Origin: Parasedimentitalea psychrophila
Lineage (GTDB): Bacteria > Pseudomonadota > Alphaproteobacteria > Rhodobacterales > Rhodobacteraceae
Direction: 5' to 3'
Assembly (NCBI RefSeq): GCF_030285785.1
Contig: NZ_CP127247.1
Coordinates: 2,689,501 to 2,753,500 of the forward strand
DNA: 64,000 nucleotides
In this document: positions 20,450-29,775 of the stretch, in pieces
Numbering within the stretch: position 1 is the stretch's first letter
Layout: each line of letters begins with the position of its first letter
Notes under the pieces: model-generated
Told to the model about the DNA's origin: nothing
Databases searched by the model: none
Seen by the model: the letters and a program-made list of their open reading frames with translations, nothing else
Translations under genes and position numbers: made by a program

Positions 20450-20605
20450 CTAGCCCGAAATCTGTTTGGTGCAGCTCTGGGTCTCGGCGTTCCAGACCGT
20501 CCCCGCCCCGCAGGATTGGACCTGCTGGCTGTGCTGAGAGCAGGCGATTGCCGTACTGGCTGACATCAGGACGACAAAAGCGGCGACAATAAATTTTGTA
20601 CTCAT
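20450..20605 (-). CDS. Small secreted cysteine-containing protein
   Basis: 51 residues from the ATG at 20605: signal peptide (MSTKFIVAAFVVLMSASTA) and a mature part of about 31 residues with cysteines in CSQHSQQVQSC and the pattern CGAGTVWNAETQSC. The latter resembles the CWGVRVWDDKEKRC motif of the upstream TPR protein, so the two may share a small disulfide-bonded module. Sits just upstream of purB's end in the Roseobacter fashion. Function unknown. Confidence 0.6.
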   Translation of the reverse strand: MSTKFIVAAFVVLMSASTAIACSQHSQQVQSCGAGTVWNAETQSCTKQISG

Positions 20606-20705
20606 GACGGGTCTCCATACTGGTAACGACACCAGCATAGCGCAGAAGCTGAAAAATTTCAAAACCTGATCGCGGGGGAGCGGACATGTGCCGGTTGCTG
20701 AAACG

Positions 20706-20732
20706 CAAAACGCCCCACCTGATGGCGGGGCG
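20706..20732 (-). terminator. Rho-independent terminator of purB
   Basis: Read on the minus strand: CGCCCCGCC-ATCA-GGTGGGGCG followed by TTTTG, 34 bases after the purB stop. Confidence 0.8.
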
Positions 20733-20765
20733 GGCTGTCTGACTTAATCGGAATCTATTGGCGGG

Positions 20766-22070
20766 TTAAGCACCAAAGACCCGGGCAAAGATCGTATCGA
20801 CGTGTTTGGTGTGATACCCCATGTCGAATTTTTCGTTGACCCCGTCTTCGCCAAGGGCCGCAACCACTTCGACATCCGCCAGCAGCAGATCACGGAAGTC
20901 GAGACGCTCTTCCCAGACCTTCATGGCATTGCGCTGCACCATGGAATAGGCATCCTCGCGCGATACTCCGGCCTGTGTCAGGGCCAGAAGCACCCGCTGG
21001 CTCATCACCAGACCGGGGAATTTGTTCATGTTGTCCAGCATGTTCTGGGGGTAGATCAGCATCTTGTCGACCACGCCGGTCAGGCGGGCCAGGGCGAAAT
21101 CCAGGGTGATGCAGGAGTCGGGGCCAATGGCGCGTTCAACAGAGGAGTGGGAAATATCGCGCTCGTGCCAGAGGGTCACATTTTCCATCGCCGGCACCAC
21201 AGCCGAGCGGACCAGACGGGCCAGACCGGTGAGGTTTTCTGTCAGAATTGGATTTTTCTTGTGGGGCATCGCCGAGGAGCCTTTTTGGCCCGACGAGAAG
21301 AATTCCGCACCTTCCAGCACTTCGGTGCGCTGCATGTGGCGGATTTCAGTGGCGACGTTTTCGATCGAGGAGGCAATCACGCCAAGGGTGGCAAAGAACA
21401 TCGCGTGACGGTCGCGCGGGATCACCTGGGTCGAGATCGGCTCAGGGGAGAGACCCAGCTCGGCGCAGACGTGCTCTTCGATGGCAGGGTCGATATTGGC
21501 GAATGTGCCAACCGCGCCAGAGATGGCTCCGGTAGAGATTTCAGCGCGGGCCAGTTTCAGGCGGGCCAGGTTCCGGTCCATTTCCGCATAGAAGCGGGCG
21601 AATGTCAGGCCCATGGTGGTGGGTTCCGCGTGGATGCCGTGGGAGCGGCCAACGCGAACGGTGTCCTTGTGCTCAATCGCGCGCTTTTTCAGCGCGGCCA
21701 GCAACCCGTCCATGTCCTTGATCAGGATATCGGCGGAGCGCACTAGCTGCACGTTGAAACAGGTGTCCAGCACATCCGAGGAGGTCATGCCCTGATGCAC
21801 AAAGCGGGCCTCGTCGCTGCCGACATGTTCGGCCAGATGGGTGAGGAACGCGATGACGTCGTGTTTAGTGACGGCTTCGATTTCGTCAATGCGGGCGACG
21901 TCGAATTCAACGTCCTTAGCCTTCCATACCGCATCGGCATTCTCGCGCGGGATGACGCCAATATTGGCCATGGCTTCGCAGGCATGCGCCTCGATCTCGT
22001 ACCAGATGCGGAATTTGGTTTCCGGAGACCAGATGGCAACCATGTCGGGGCGGGAGTAGCGAGGGATCAT
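20766..22070 (-). CDS. purB: Adenylosuccinate lyase
   Basis: 434 residues. The fumarase/aspartase-family signature is GSSAMPHKKNP (about 262-272), where the serine is the catalytic base; the TSSDVLDTC and RSHGIHAEPTTMG segments complete the active site. The enzyme makes AICAR in purine synthesis and AMP from adenylosuccinate, releasing fumarate. Monocistronic with its own terminator. Confidence 0.97.
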   Translation of the reverse strand: MIPRYSRPDMVAIWSPETKFRIWYEIEAHACEAMANIGVIPRENADAVWKAKDVEFDVARIDEIEAVTKHDVIAFLTHLAEHVGSDEARFVHQGMTSSDVLDTCFNVQLVRSADILIKDMDGLLAALKKRAIEHKDTVRVGRSHGIHAEPTTMGLTFARFYAEMDRNLARLKLARAEISTGAISGAVGTFANIDPAIEEHVCAELGLSPEPISTQVIPRDRHAMFFATLGVIASSIENVATEIRHMQRTEVLEGAEFFSSGQKGSSAMPHKKNPILTENLTGLARLVRSAVVPAMENVTLWHERDISHSSVERAIGPDSCITLDFALARLTGVVDKMLIYPQNMLDNMNKFPGLVMSQRVLLALTQAGVSREDAYSMVQRNAMKVWEERLDFRDLLLADVEVVAALGEDGVNEKFDMGYHTKHVDTIFARVFGA

Positions 22071-22488
22071 TGGCCAGAACCTTTGTGAAAGCGCGGGGAT
22101 GCGCGCCTATTAGATCAGGTGGGGCAAAACAACAAGGCAGGCGGCGCTGGGTGGGGCGTTTTGCCGTTGGTATTTCAGCGGTATTCCAGCGAATTTTTGG
22201 TGAAATGCCTGTGGAATGGACATAGCGGCCAAACAATACAAACCAGCCACGCGATAGCCGACGGTGATGATGTACTCCATATTTGTCTAAGCGCCGCCCC
22301 GTTCGACCAGATTCGAGATTGGCAAATGCGCCGCCCGAATGTCCTGTAATTCTCGGCCTCAAACCTGTTGCTTCTAGGGCAAATATGAATTGAACCTTTT
22401 CATCGTGATGAAATTACTTTCTACTCGCCATAGTTTAGTCGCCATGGGTGGACTTGCCTGTGGCCTTCCTTTTCAAGGAGGCGCGGCA
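22071..22488. other. Intergenic stretch without recognised gene
   Basis: About 420 bases between two divergent genes. It holds the purB promoter side and the leader of the secreted protein at 22489. A frame upstream of that gene is open from about 22390 but lacks coding character, and a strong ribosome site (AAGGAGG) sits only before 22489. No RNA gene or repeat noticed. Confidence 0.45.
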
Positions 22489-23055
22489 ATGCCGAGCTTA
22501 ATGCGCAACATATTTGCAACCGCAGGGCTCGCCGTATCGGTGGCCCTGATGTCAGGCCCGGGTTTGGCGGACATGCCGGTTACCTACAAAGACGAGGGCC
22601 GGGCATTGTTCCACCTGTCGGTTCCTGATTTCTGGACCGTGCGGGCAGGCGGCGGACGTAGTCTCACCGCTCCGGGATCAGAGGAAGCGCGGCTGATCAA
22701 CCGGGTTATCGGTCTCACTCCGGTCACCGAAGACGGCATTTGGATGGGGTTCATATCGCCGCATGGGGTGACAAACTACCAGGGCGCGCTGGAGTATCTG
22801 CGCGGCGTTGGTCCGTTTCTGGTCGAAAATGCTGAGGTGCAGGAGCGCAAACGTATTTCCGTGGGCGGCCTGCCTGCCGCGCGGCTAACTGGTAGCGGCA
22901 GTCGCGATGGCAAGGCGGTGCATTTCACCGCCGTTGTGGTCGATTTGCCGCGCGACCGGGTGGCCATCTCGGTGGTGGTGATGGAGGCCGGGGTTGATCC
23001 GGATCTGGTATCCGACGTGAATGCCGTTTTTGCGTCGTTTCGGGCGGTTAGGTAA
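22489..23055 (+). CDS. Secreted protein of unknown function
   Basis: 188 residues from the ATG at 22489, chosen because AAGGAGG lies nine bases upstream. Signal peptide about 1-28 (NIFATAGLAVSVALMSGPGLA). The mature part begins with VTYKDEGRALFHLSVPDFWTVRAGG, a pattern seen in small periplasmic alphaproteobacterial proteins that have no assigned role. No catalytic motif, cysteine or lipobox seen. Followed 14 bases later by a lipoprotein gene, so they probably form one transcript. Confidence 0.65.
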   Translation: MPSLMRNIFATAGLAVSVALMSGPGLADMPVTYKDEGRALFHLSVPDFWTVRAGGGRSLTAPGSEEARLINRVIGLTPVTEDGIWMGFISPHGVTNYQGALEYLRGVGPFLVENAEVQERKRISVGGLPAARLTGSGSRDGKAVHFTAVVVDLPRDRVAISVVVMEAGVDPDLVSDVNAVFASFRAVR

Positions 23056-23069
23056 AGGGATCTAGTGCG

Positions 23070-23381
23070 ATGTTATTAAAGTCAAACAAGGCTCTACTTG
23101 CCGCTTTGCTGGGGGCCGCAGTTGTTGGTCTGTCCGGTTGCGATCCCAATGCAACATATAGCGGTGGGGTGTATTATGACGGCTTGTTGTGGAATGATTA
23201 TTACAATGGGCACCCAAGGCCGCCAAAGCCGCCGAGACCGGAACACCCGATTGAGCGCCCGCCCGGCAACCGCCCACCGGTTGCCCGTCCTCCAGTGGCG
23301 CGTCCTCCTATAGCCCGTCCGCCTGTGGCGCGGCCACCGATCCATCGCCCGCCAGTGGCAAGACCGATGCCGCGCCGTTAA
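23070..23381 (+). CDS. Proline-rich repeat lipoprotein
   Basis: 103 residues. Lipobox VVGLSGC ends at Cys24, giving a lipidated N-terminus. After a short YYDGLLWNDYYNG region, residues 50-103 are almost only Pro, Arg, Ala and Val in the repeats RPPVARPPIA, encoded by imperfect 12- to 15-base DNA repeats. Such a basic polyproline tail could span the periplasm or bind peptidoglycan; that is inference. Ribosome site AAGGGA before the ATG. Confidence 0.65.
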   Translation: MLLKSNKALLAALLGAAVVGLSGCDPNATYSGGVYYDGLLWNDYYNGHPRPPKPPRPEHPIERPPGNRPPVARPPVARPPIARPPVARPPIHRPPVARPMPRR

Positions 23382-23437
23382 ACGGAGCCAATGGCTCCCG
23401 CCCGCCGCCGACCTCCCAACGGGAGGCACGGCTGCCG

Positions 23438-23475
23438 TTGGGCCCGGCGCCGCGCAAGCGCGGCGCCGGGCCCAA
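23438..23475. repeat. Perfect 18-bp inverted repeat (hairpin)
   Basis: Arms TTGGGCCCGGCGCCGCGC and its exact complement separated by AA. Two weaker hairpins precede it: GGAGCC-AAT-GGCTCC (about 23384-23398) and CCTCCC-AAC-GGGAGG (about 23412-23426). Lies between the convergent lipoprotein and OsmC-fusion genes, so it may end transcription from both sides although there is no U-tract. Confidence 0.85.
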
Positions 23476-23565
23476 GACCGCAAGGGATCTCTGCGAAAGC
23501 AGATGCACCGCGCGGGGGCGGGAGTACACCGGGCCATCAGAGATCTGGTCTGCCGGTGAGCCTGG

Positions 23566-24795
23566 CTAGGCTGCAGCCGGATGGCTTTGCAGTCGGGTGA
23601 CAATCTTGGCCCCATGTTCCAAAGTGCGGTGTACCGGGCATTTGTCGGCGATCTCCAACAAACGGCTGCGCTGCTCGGCGCTGAGCTCTCCCTGCAAGTG
23701 AACAACACGGGTGAACTGGTCGATGCGCGAGGGGTTGCCGGTTGTGGCATCCTGGGCGTGCACCTTGTCATGGCTGATCTCGACACGGATCCCCTGCAAG
23801 GGCCAGCCCTTGCGGCGGGCATACATGCGGACTGTCATCGAGGTACAGGCGCCCAGACCAGCCGACACAAACCCGTAGGGCGACATGCCTAGGTTGCTGC
23901 CGCCATAGGCCAGCGGTTCGTCGGCATAGGCGTGATGATCCGGGCCGGACTGGATATCCTGCAGAAACCCATCTGGGCTGACCTCGCTCACTCGCAAAAT
24001 ACCTTCGGGTGCGCCCGGCGGCGGGGCCGGAGGCGACAGGTCGATATAGCGCCCCGCCCAGGCGGCAATCATCTCGGCGGCATATTCGGCGTCTCGGGCA
24101 CGGCTGATCAGGTGATCGGTCCCGTCCAGCGTGACAAAGCTTTTGGGATGTTTGGCTGCTTTGAAGATCTGCGCCGCATTCTCGATGCCGACGATCGCGT
24201 CTTGCGGTGCGTGCAACACCAGCAGCGCCGCGTTCAAATCAGCGATGGCGGTGCCCAGTGTTGCAGAGCGGATGTCCTCGACAAACGCCCGCGAGATGGT
24301 AAAGGGCCGACCTCCCAGACTGACTTCGGCGGACCCCCTGGTGTCAATCTCATCCAGGGCGCCGGCAAAATTATGCGCCACATGGCCAGGGTCAAACGGG
24401 GCGCCGAGGGTGACCACACCTTTGACCGATGGGATGCCACCCCGGGCGCGTAGCACCGCCGCTCCGCCCAGAGAATGACCGATCAGCAATTCTGGGGCCA
24501 TGCCGCGGGTGGCCAGATACTGCGCTGCGGCGATCAGGTCGGTGACGTTTGATGAAAACGAGGTATTGGCAAATTCGCCTTCTGAATGGCCCAGGCCGGT
24601 AAAATCAAACCGCAACACTGCGATCCCCATCGCCGCCAGTCGGCCGGCAATGCGCCGCGCTGCTGGGATATCCTTGGAGCAAGTGAAACAATGGGCAAAC
24701 AGGGCGGTGGCCAGCACCGGGCCCTCTGGCAGGTCCAGCCGGGCGGCCAGTTGGGTTCCGGCGTGACCGGGGAAGGTGATCTGTTGAGTGGGCAT
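23566..24795 (-). CDS. Alpha/beta hydrolase-OsmC fusion protein
   Basis: 409 residues in two domains. Residues 1-255: alpha/beta hydrolase with nucleophile elbow GHSLGG (Ser108), an Asp in GTDH-LISRARD region and a His in DGTDHL. Residues about 265-409: OsmC-type peroxidase domain with the first redox cysteine in ACTSMTVRMYARRKGWPL and the second in DKCPVHRTLE. The fusion is known in proteobacteria. The OsmC half reduces organic hydroperoxides; the hydrolase half may first hydrolyse an ester substrate. Stands alone. Confidence 0.9.
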   Translation of the reverse strand: MPTQQITFPGHAGTQLAARLDLPEGPVLATALFAHCFTCSKDIPAARRIAGRLAAMGIAVLRFDFTGLGHSEGEFANTSFSSNVTDLIAAAQYLATRGMAPELLIGHSLGGAAVLRARGGIPSVKGVVTLGAPFDPGHVAHNFAGALDEIDTRGSAEVSLGGRPFTISRAFVEDIRSATLGTAIADLNAALLVLHAPQDAIVGIENAAQIFKAAKHPKSFVTLDGTDHLISRARDAEYAAEMIAAWAGRYIDLSPPAPPPGAPEGILRVSEVSPDGFLQDIQSGPDHHAYADEPLAYGGSNLGMSPYGFVSAGLGACTSMTVRMYARRKGWPLQGIRVEISHDKVHAQDATTGNPSRIDQFTRVVHLQGELSAEQRSRLLEIADKCPVHRTLEHGAKIVTRLQSHPAAA

Positions 24796-24898
24796 GGGGC
24801 GCGGCCTTTGCTGTGGGGTCCGCCTAGAGTGAGCACGCGGCAGCCGGTCGACAAGATATGCTACAAAAGCGTCACGCGAAGGTGATGTCGAGGCTGCC

Positions 24899-24934
24899 AG
24901 ACCGCCCGCCAGACCGCCCGCCTGACCGCCCGCC
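24899..24934. repeat. Three 12-bp tandem units
   Basis: AGACCGCCCGCC, AGACCGCCCGCC and TGACCGCCCGCC head to tail, in the gap between dddP and the OsmC fusion gene. Low-complexity sequence with no evident role. Confidence 0.6.
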
Positions 24935-24989
24935 AGACAGACCGGTCAAACCGCGCCTTCCTGCGCCACTATATGCCCTGGCACCGCAC

Positions 24990-26333
24990 TCAGGCCTCGC
25001 CCATCAGCGCCGCATCAAACGGGTAGGTGGACAGGTTCTCGTAGCCATCCTCGGTGATCAGCACCTGATCCTCCAGCTTGATGGAGAAATCACCGCCAAC
25101 CGCGCCGACGCAGGCCTCGACGCAGAGCACCATTCCGGGTTCCAGCGGGTAGTCATAGGCCCCGGCCACCGCCTTGTCCGGGTAGGCGACCAGCGGCCAT
25201 TCATCACAGAGGCCCACCCCGTGCATCAGGCAGCCGTATTTCTGCGCCTGAAATTGGTCATCCAGTTGGTGACAGCTGGCGCTCAGCTCGGGGATCATCA
25301 CGCCCGGTTTCAGCATTTCCATATTGGTCATGATATGATCGTGGGCGTGGCGCATGGCATAGACCATATCCGGGCGCGGCTTTTGGTCGCCGATCCACCA
25401 ACTGCGCGAGATGTCGATGCAGATGCCGTAAGAGCCGATCAGATCGGTATCAAACGAGATGATCTCGTTTTGCTGGGTGATGCGGGGGCCACATTCCTGA
25501 AACCAGGGATTGGTGCGCTGGCCTGAAGAGAGCAGCCGGGTTTCGATCCATTCGCCGCCGCGCCGGATGTTTTCGGCGTGCAGAACGGCCCAGATGTCAT
25601 CCTCGGAGGTTTTGCCGTCCCCGACATTGGCCCGGGCAAACTGCTCCATCTCCGCCACTGCGGTCTCGCAGGCGTGATTGGCGCAGCGCATGGCGAGGAT
25701 CTCGTCCTTGCCCTTGATGGCGCGGGTCTTTTCGGTGACTTCTTCGCCCTCCATGATCTCAAACCCCTGCGCCTCGAGACTGCGCAGCCCGTGCAGCATG
25801 ATCTTGTCAACCGCCAGCCGTTTGTTGTCGCCCGCGTGGTCCTGCAGCAGAACCCGGACCTCATTGGCAAAGACATCTGCGGCCACGTCCACCTTGTCGC
25901 CGCGGTCAAAGTAGAACAGATCTGCGCCGGATCTCTGCTCGCGCACCAATGGGTTGAAGGTCGACAGGAAGGGCGAGTTTTTATAGTCCCAGATCACCAT
26001 ATAGCCATCCGCACAGAGCAGCACCGCGCGGAACGGATTATGCGAGTTCCACAGCTGCATATTGGTGCTGTCGGTGGCGTAGCGGATGTTCAGCGGGTCG
26101 AACATCAGCAGCCCACCATAGCCACGATCGGTGATTGCCTGGGTCAGCCGTTGCCAGCGAAACTTCCGCATCTGGTCGAGGTTTGGCAACTGCAACCCGG
26201 CGGCTGACCATTCGGTCATCGCCAGCTGGCTGGGGCCGATCTCGATCCGGTTGTTGTCGTTCGGGCTGCCGTCGCCCAGCGTGGCGCCGCGGCTGGGATC
26301 AATTTTGCGAATGTCCCGGTAGTGTTCGGTCAT
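24990..26333 (-). CDS. dddP: DMSP lyase DddP
   Basis: 447 residues from the ATG at 26333 (the frame is open further up to 26432, but family members start MxxHYxxxRKIDPSRG, as here). Creatinase/M24-fold protein. The metal-binding residues of characterised DddP enzymes have counterparts in FDTDLIGSYGICIDISR (two Asp), HGVGLCDEWP (His), VLCVEA (Glu) and KLEDQVLI (Glu). It cleaves dimethylsulfoniopropionate to dimethyl sulfide and acrylate and is typical of marine Roseobacter strains. Length equals that of known DddP proteins. No DMSP-uptake or demethylation genes are adjacent. Confidence 0.9.
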   Translation of the reverse strand: MTEHYRDIRKIDPSRGATLGDGSPNDNNRIEIGPSQLAMTEWSAAGLQLPNLDQMRKFRWQRLTQAITDRGYGGLLMFDPLNIRYATDSTNMQLWNSHNPFRAVLLCADGYMVIWDYKNSPFLSTFNPLVREQRSGADLFYFDRGDKVDVAADVFANEVRVLLQDHAGDNKRLAVDKIMLHGLRSLEAQGFEIMEGEEVTEKTRAIKGKDEILAMRCANHACETAVAEMEQFARANVGDGKTSEDDIWAVLHAENIRRGGEWIETRLLSSGQRTNPWFQECGPRITQQNEIISFDTDLIGSYGICIDISRSWWIGDQKPRPDMVYAMRHAHDHIMTNMEMLKPGVMIPELSASCHQLDDQFQAQKYGCLMHGVGLCDEWPLVAYPDKAVAGAYDYPLEPGMVLCVEACVGAVGGDFSIKLEDQVLITEDGYENLSTYPFDAALMGEA

Positions 26334-26506
26334 AACAGAGTCCCTTAACTGCACAGATGTGTCCAGTGTGGAGACAAGCGGCCAGTAACGCCGCGCTGAA
26401 TGCGACTTTTCTGACCGTCGCTTTTGCGCCAAGGAATCTGCCGTGCTGCGGAATCAGCGACTGTTCGACGGGCCTGCTTCATAGTGGGGTGATAACCGGC
26501 CCCTTA

Positions 26507-27202
26507 TTAGAGAGCGCCTGAATCCATCACCAAGGCGGTGCAGGCGATCAATGGGGGAACCAGGCTGAAAAAATGATGCTCGCTGTTGCGCAACAGACCT
26601 CCGGCCCATGCCGTAAACCGCTGATAGGATGCGGGCCTGGTGGCTGCAATCGGCGATGGATGAGGCGAGGTTTGCATTTGAGAGCAATGAAGCTCCAGCT
26701 CGGTTGCTGTCTCTTCGATTGGCGCAAAGCGGTCATCCGCGCTGGGCTGAGGTTGCGGCTGCATCGAGCGGATATTGGCAAACACACTGAGAAATTGCGA
26801 CCGCGTCAAAGTTGCACTTGGGTCCATCCATTCAATCTGTTCCGCAGCCAGGGCCGGCACCAATCTATACAGAATAACAGCCATCAGCATTTCGCTGAGT
26901 TCACTGTCACAATGGGTTGGAAAGTTAGGCTGCATGGAAATTTCCACGCGCTGCTGGCCTGGCCGTCGCTTCAGGCTGTCTGCAAGACTGTCTGCGGCTT
27001 CTGGCTGCTCCCCCATCCTGAGCACCAGACGGTATTGATCACAGGCAAGCGCAATCACGTCATTGGCGCGGGCGCTGAACTGATCGACCGAATGGCCGTA
27101 TTCTTCCAACGTGTCGGCAATGATGCAGCTGCACTTGGCCAGCGCGCTGCCGGGTAGTCCGTAGTAGATTAGTCCACCGTAAAATTGAGTTCTCTGGGCC
27201 AC
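26507..27202 (-). CDS. Protein of unknown function
   Basis: 231 residues if begun at the GTG at 27202, which has CGGAGG upstream; an in-frame TTG at 27241 would add 13 residues. I do not recognise a family. N-terminal part is helical with AQRTQFYGGLIYYGLPGSALAKC; middle shows LSEMLMAVILYRLVPALAAEQIEW; the last 25 residues are hydrophobic and could be a membrane or lipid-binding tail. No neighbour on the same transcript gives a hint. Confidence 0.5.
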   Translation of the reverse strand: MAQRTQFYGGLIYYGLPGSALAKCSCIIADTLEEYGHSVDQFSARANDVIALACDQYRLVLRMGEQPEAADSLADSLKRRPGQQRVEISMQPNFPTHCDSELSEMLMAVILYRLVPALAAEQIEWMDPSATLTRSQFLSVFANIRSMQPQPQPSADDRFAPIEETATELELHCSQMQTSPHPSPIAATRPASYQRFTAWAGGLLRNSEHHFFSLVPPLIACTALVMDSGAL

Positions 27203-27541
27203 CGTCAGGATCCTCCGCTCAGGTTGCTTCTTAGGAAACAATAGAAGCCGAAAACGCAGAAAATGAGGCGGGATGCGCGCAAATGCTAAGAAACTGTTTC
27301 CATATTGGCGACTCTGCCGAGCCGGGTAAATATTGAGAATTTTCAGATGGTTGAATTGGAGGTGATGATTTTCACGATAGAATTACGGCTGAACCGGGGC
27401 AGCTGACGGCCACAATGCTGCCAAAGCTGTTACAATCACGGCCTGCAAGCCGGGTTGTTTTCCTGTGGGCGTGTTCGCGATTTTCGCAACCCAAATTACA
27501 CTTTGCGGTGCTCTGTATACTTCGCCGTAAAACCTTATGTC
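27203..27541. other. Intergenic stretch without recognised gene
   Basis: About 340 bases between two minus-strand genes. AT-richer than its surroundings near 27240-27400, consistent with promoter DNA for the upstream-reading gene. No RNA gene, terminator or repeat found. Confidence 0.4.
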
Positions 27542-28336
27542 TTAGCGATCAATACCTGCGCCCATAATGGCCAGCGACTGTTGATAGACACTGGCCGCAT
27601 TCCACTGTTTCAACACCGCATAGTTTGGCTCTCCGGGTTGATATCCTTTTCCCGCCTTCCAGCCTTTCTTGCGCAGGTAATTGGCGGTCGAGGCCAAGGC
27701 GTCTGCCATATCATAGAAATCGACCCGGCCATCGCCGCCCCAATCGACACCATATTGCAGCGCATTGCCCGGCAGAAACTGAGTATGGCCCAACTCTCCG
27801 TGTTTGGCCCCCCGGGTGGCCGGGGTGATGGCCCCCTGATCCACCAGCTTTAACGCGCCTATGGCATGGGGCAGAAAGAAGTCGGACCGCCGGCAGTCAT
27901 AGGCCAATGTGGTGATGGCGGGAACGATCTGACTGTCGCCCATAAAATGGCCAAAGGCGGTTTCCATGCCGTGAATGGCGATCAGCACCCCGGCGGGGAC
28001 GCCGTATTTTCTCTCCAGCGCGGCATAGAAACCAGCATTGCGTGCTTTGCGTTTGCGCCCCTGGGCGATGATTGTAGTCGAGCCGCGAATTTCCATGAAC
28101 TTCTCCAGCGTATAGCGGAAGCTCTTTTGGTTGCGGTCGGCTGCTATCGTCCGGCTGGCGTATTGTGCCGTCTGCAGCGCCTGCAGCCCTGGCGTTTTCA
28201 CGCCCGCCCGTCTGGCATCGCGGGCGAAATCCTTTTTCCAGGCGGTAAATCCTGCCGCTGTATTGCCGCAGGGGGCGGTGAGGGCCGGAGCGGCGAGGCA
28301 GAGGCAGAACAGGGATGTTAACAGGGGCAAACGCAT
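27542..28336 (-). CDS. Lytic murein transglycosylase (MltB/SLT_2 type)
   Basis: 264 residues from the ATG at 28336 (a GTG five codons earlier is possible). Signal peptide about 1-21. The catalytic glutamate of the family is Glu125 in IHGMETAFG, followed by the GELGHTQFLPGNALQYGVDWGGDGR region and DALASTANYL, the diagnostic SLT_2 segments. It cleaves peptidoglycan to 1,6-anhydromuropeptides in the periplasm. No lipobox, so it is the soluble form. Confidence 0.9.
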   Translation of the reverse strand: MRLPLLTSLFCLCLAAPALTAPCGNTAAGFTAWKKDFARDARRAGVKTPGLQALQTAQYASRTIAADRNQKSFRYTLEKFMEIRGSTTIIAQGRKRKARNAGFYAALERKYGVPAGVLIAIHGMETAFGHFMGDSQIVPAITTLAYDCRRSDFFLPHAIGALKLVDQGAITPATRGAKHGELGHTQFLPGNALQYGVDWGGDGRVDFYDMADALASTANYLRKKGWKAGKGYQPGEPNYAVLKQWNAASVYQQSLAIMGAGIDR

Positions 28337-28429
28337 AAAACTGGCTTTCACTAAAATGGACCCTGTTGAGCCTAGTGCCCCGAGCCCGAAAAACCATGGG
28401 AATTATGGGCAGTTTACTGTCACCGGGAT

Positions 28430-29680
28430 TTAGTCAAAGGCGGTCGCAGCAGACAGTGCCAGACCGTCGGCGACGGCCGTCATCGCATTTTCCCGGTGGA
28501 TTCTGGCCTCCGGGCAAAGCTGAGACATCCTGTGTTCGATCACTGTCATCAGCGACGAGCCGCCGACCAGAACAACCCTGTCGACCTGATCCGCGCGAAC
28601 CCCTGCCAGAGCCAGGGTTTCAGCCGCGCCAGCGGCGATCTCGTCCACCTGGGTTGCCAGTGCGTTCTGTACCATGGCCTCAGTCAAGGGCACCATCAGG
28701 CCGCGCTCCAGGTCCTTTAGATCAATGCGCGGCGCCGGGTGGTCGGGCTGGTTGCTTTGGATTTTCCCGCGTTCAACCGCAAAGGCAATGTCGTGGCCCA
28801 ACTCGTCTTCCAGCACCGTGACCAGTCGCGCCAGTTTTGTGGGCTCGGTGGCATTGCTGGCCAGATCCTGCGCCTTGTGGCGACTATCGGCAGCATAGAG
28901 GAAAGGGATCATTTGCCAGGTGGCCAGATCGTTGAAGATCCTGGCGGGGGCGGGCAGGGTGCCCAGGCCAAAGGCATTGCGGATGGCACTGCCACGCCCC
29001 AGCAGCGGCATCACATGATCGATGCTCAGGCGGCGGTCAAAATCGGTGCCGCCGATGCGCAGACCGTAGCTGGCCAGAATCTCGGTCTCACCGGAGTCTT
29101 GTTGACGAAACAGTGAAAAATCCGAGGTGCCGCCGCCGATATCGACGATCAGGCCAAGCCCCTTATCCGGAACGGTTGCACGGGCGGCGGCTTCGGGTTC
29201 ATACATGAAGCGTACGTCCTGAAACCCTGCCGCCAGATAGCAGTCACGCAGATCCGTTTCGGCCTGGGCGTTGCGGGTGTCATCCCGGCTGTGAAACCGC
29301 ACCGGACGGCCCGACAGCGCATGGGTGAATTCCTGATAGGTGGCGGCCTCGGCCCGGGTTTTTATTTCCCGCAGAAAGCGGGCGATGATTTCGATGAAAT
29401 TGATGCGTTCACCGTTCAGCCGCCGCTCCTCCCGCAACAGCGGCGTTCCCAGCAGGCTTTTGAGAGCCCGCATGAAGCGGCCTTCCTCGCCCGCGATCAG
29501 GGCCTGGGTAGCGCTGGCGCCAATCCGCATCCGGCGCGGCTGTTCCTCAAAGAAAACAGCCGTCGGCAGGGTGGTCTGGCCGGGCTCCAGCTCCACCAGC
29601 CAGGGGCGGCCCGCAACGGCAATCCCTGCGGCGGAATTGGAGGTGCCAAAGTCTATGCCTAGGGTATTTGGGGCGGGCAT
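28430..29680 (-). CDS. Hsp70-family protein (YegD-like)
   Basis: 416 residues covering only the ATPase (actin-fold) part of Hsp70: phosphate-1 loop GIDFGTSNS at 8-16, DIGGGTSDFS near 198 and VLVGGSSLM near 375. The substrate-binding domain of DnaK is missing, as in YegD-type proteins whose role is unknown. It is minus-strand, upstream of the transglycosylase by about 90 bases; co-transcription is possible but not supported by motif. Confidence 0.88.
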   Translation of the reverse strand: MPAPNTLGIDFGTSNSAAGIAVAGRPWLVELEPGQTTLPTAVFFEEQPRRMRIGASATQALIAGEEGRFMRALKSLLGTPLLREERRLNGERINFIEIIARFLREIKTRAEAATYQEFTHALSGRPVRFHSRDDTRNAQAETDLRDCYLAAGFQDVRFMYEPEAAARATVPDKGLGLIVDIGGGTSDFSLFRQQDSGETEILASYGLRIGGTDFDRRLSIDHVMPLLGRGSAIRNAFGLGTLPAPARIFNDLATWQMIPFLYAADSRHKAQDLASNATEPTKLARLVTVLEDELGHDIAFAVERGKIQSNQPDHPAPRIDLKDLERGLMVPLTEAMVQNALATQVDEIAAGAAETLALAGVRADQVDRVVLVGGSSLMTVIEHRMSQLCPEARIHRENAMTAVADGLALSAATAFD

Positions 29681-29775
29681 TGCCGACTCCTGAAAAAGGA
29701 CAGAGCCGGCGTCGCTATCACGTCAATTGGCAAACCAAAATACCCAGATGGGCAACTTGTCAGGAATATTCCGAA

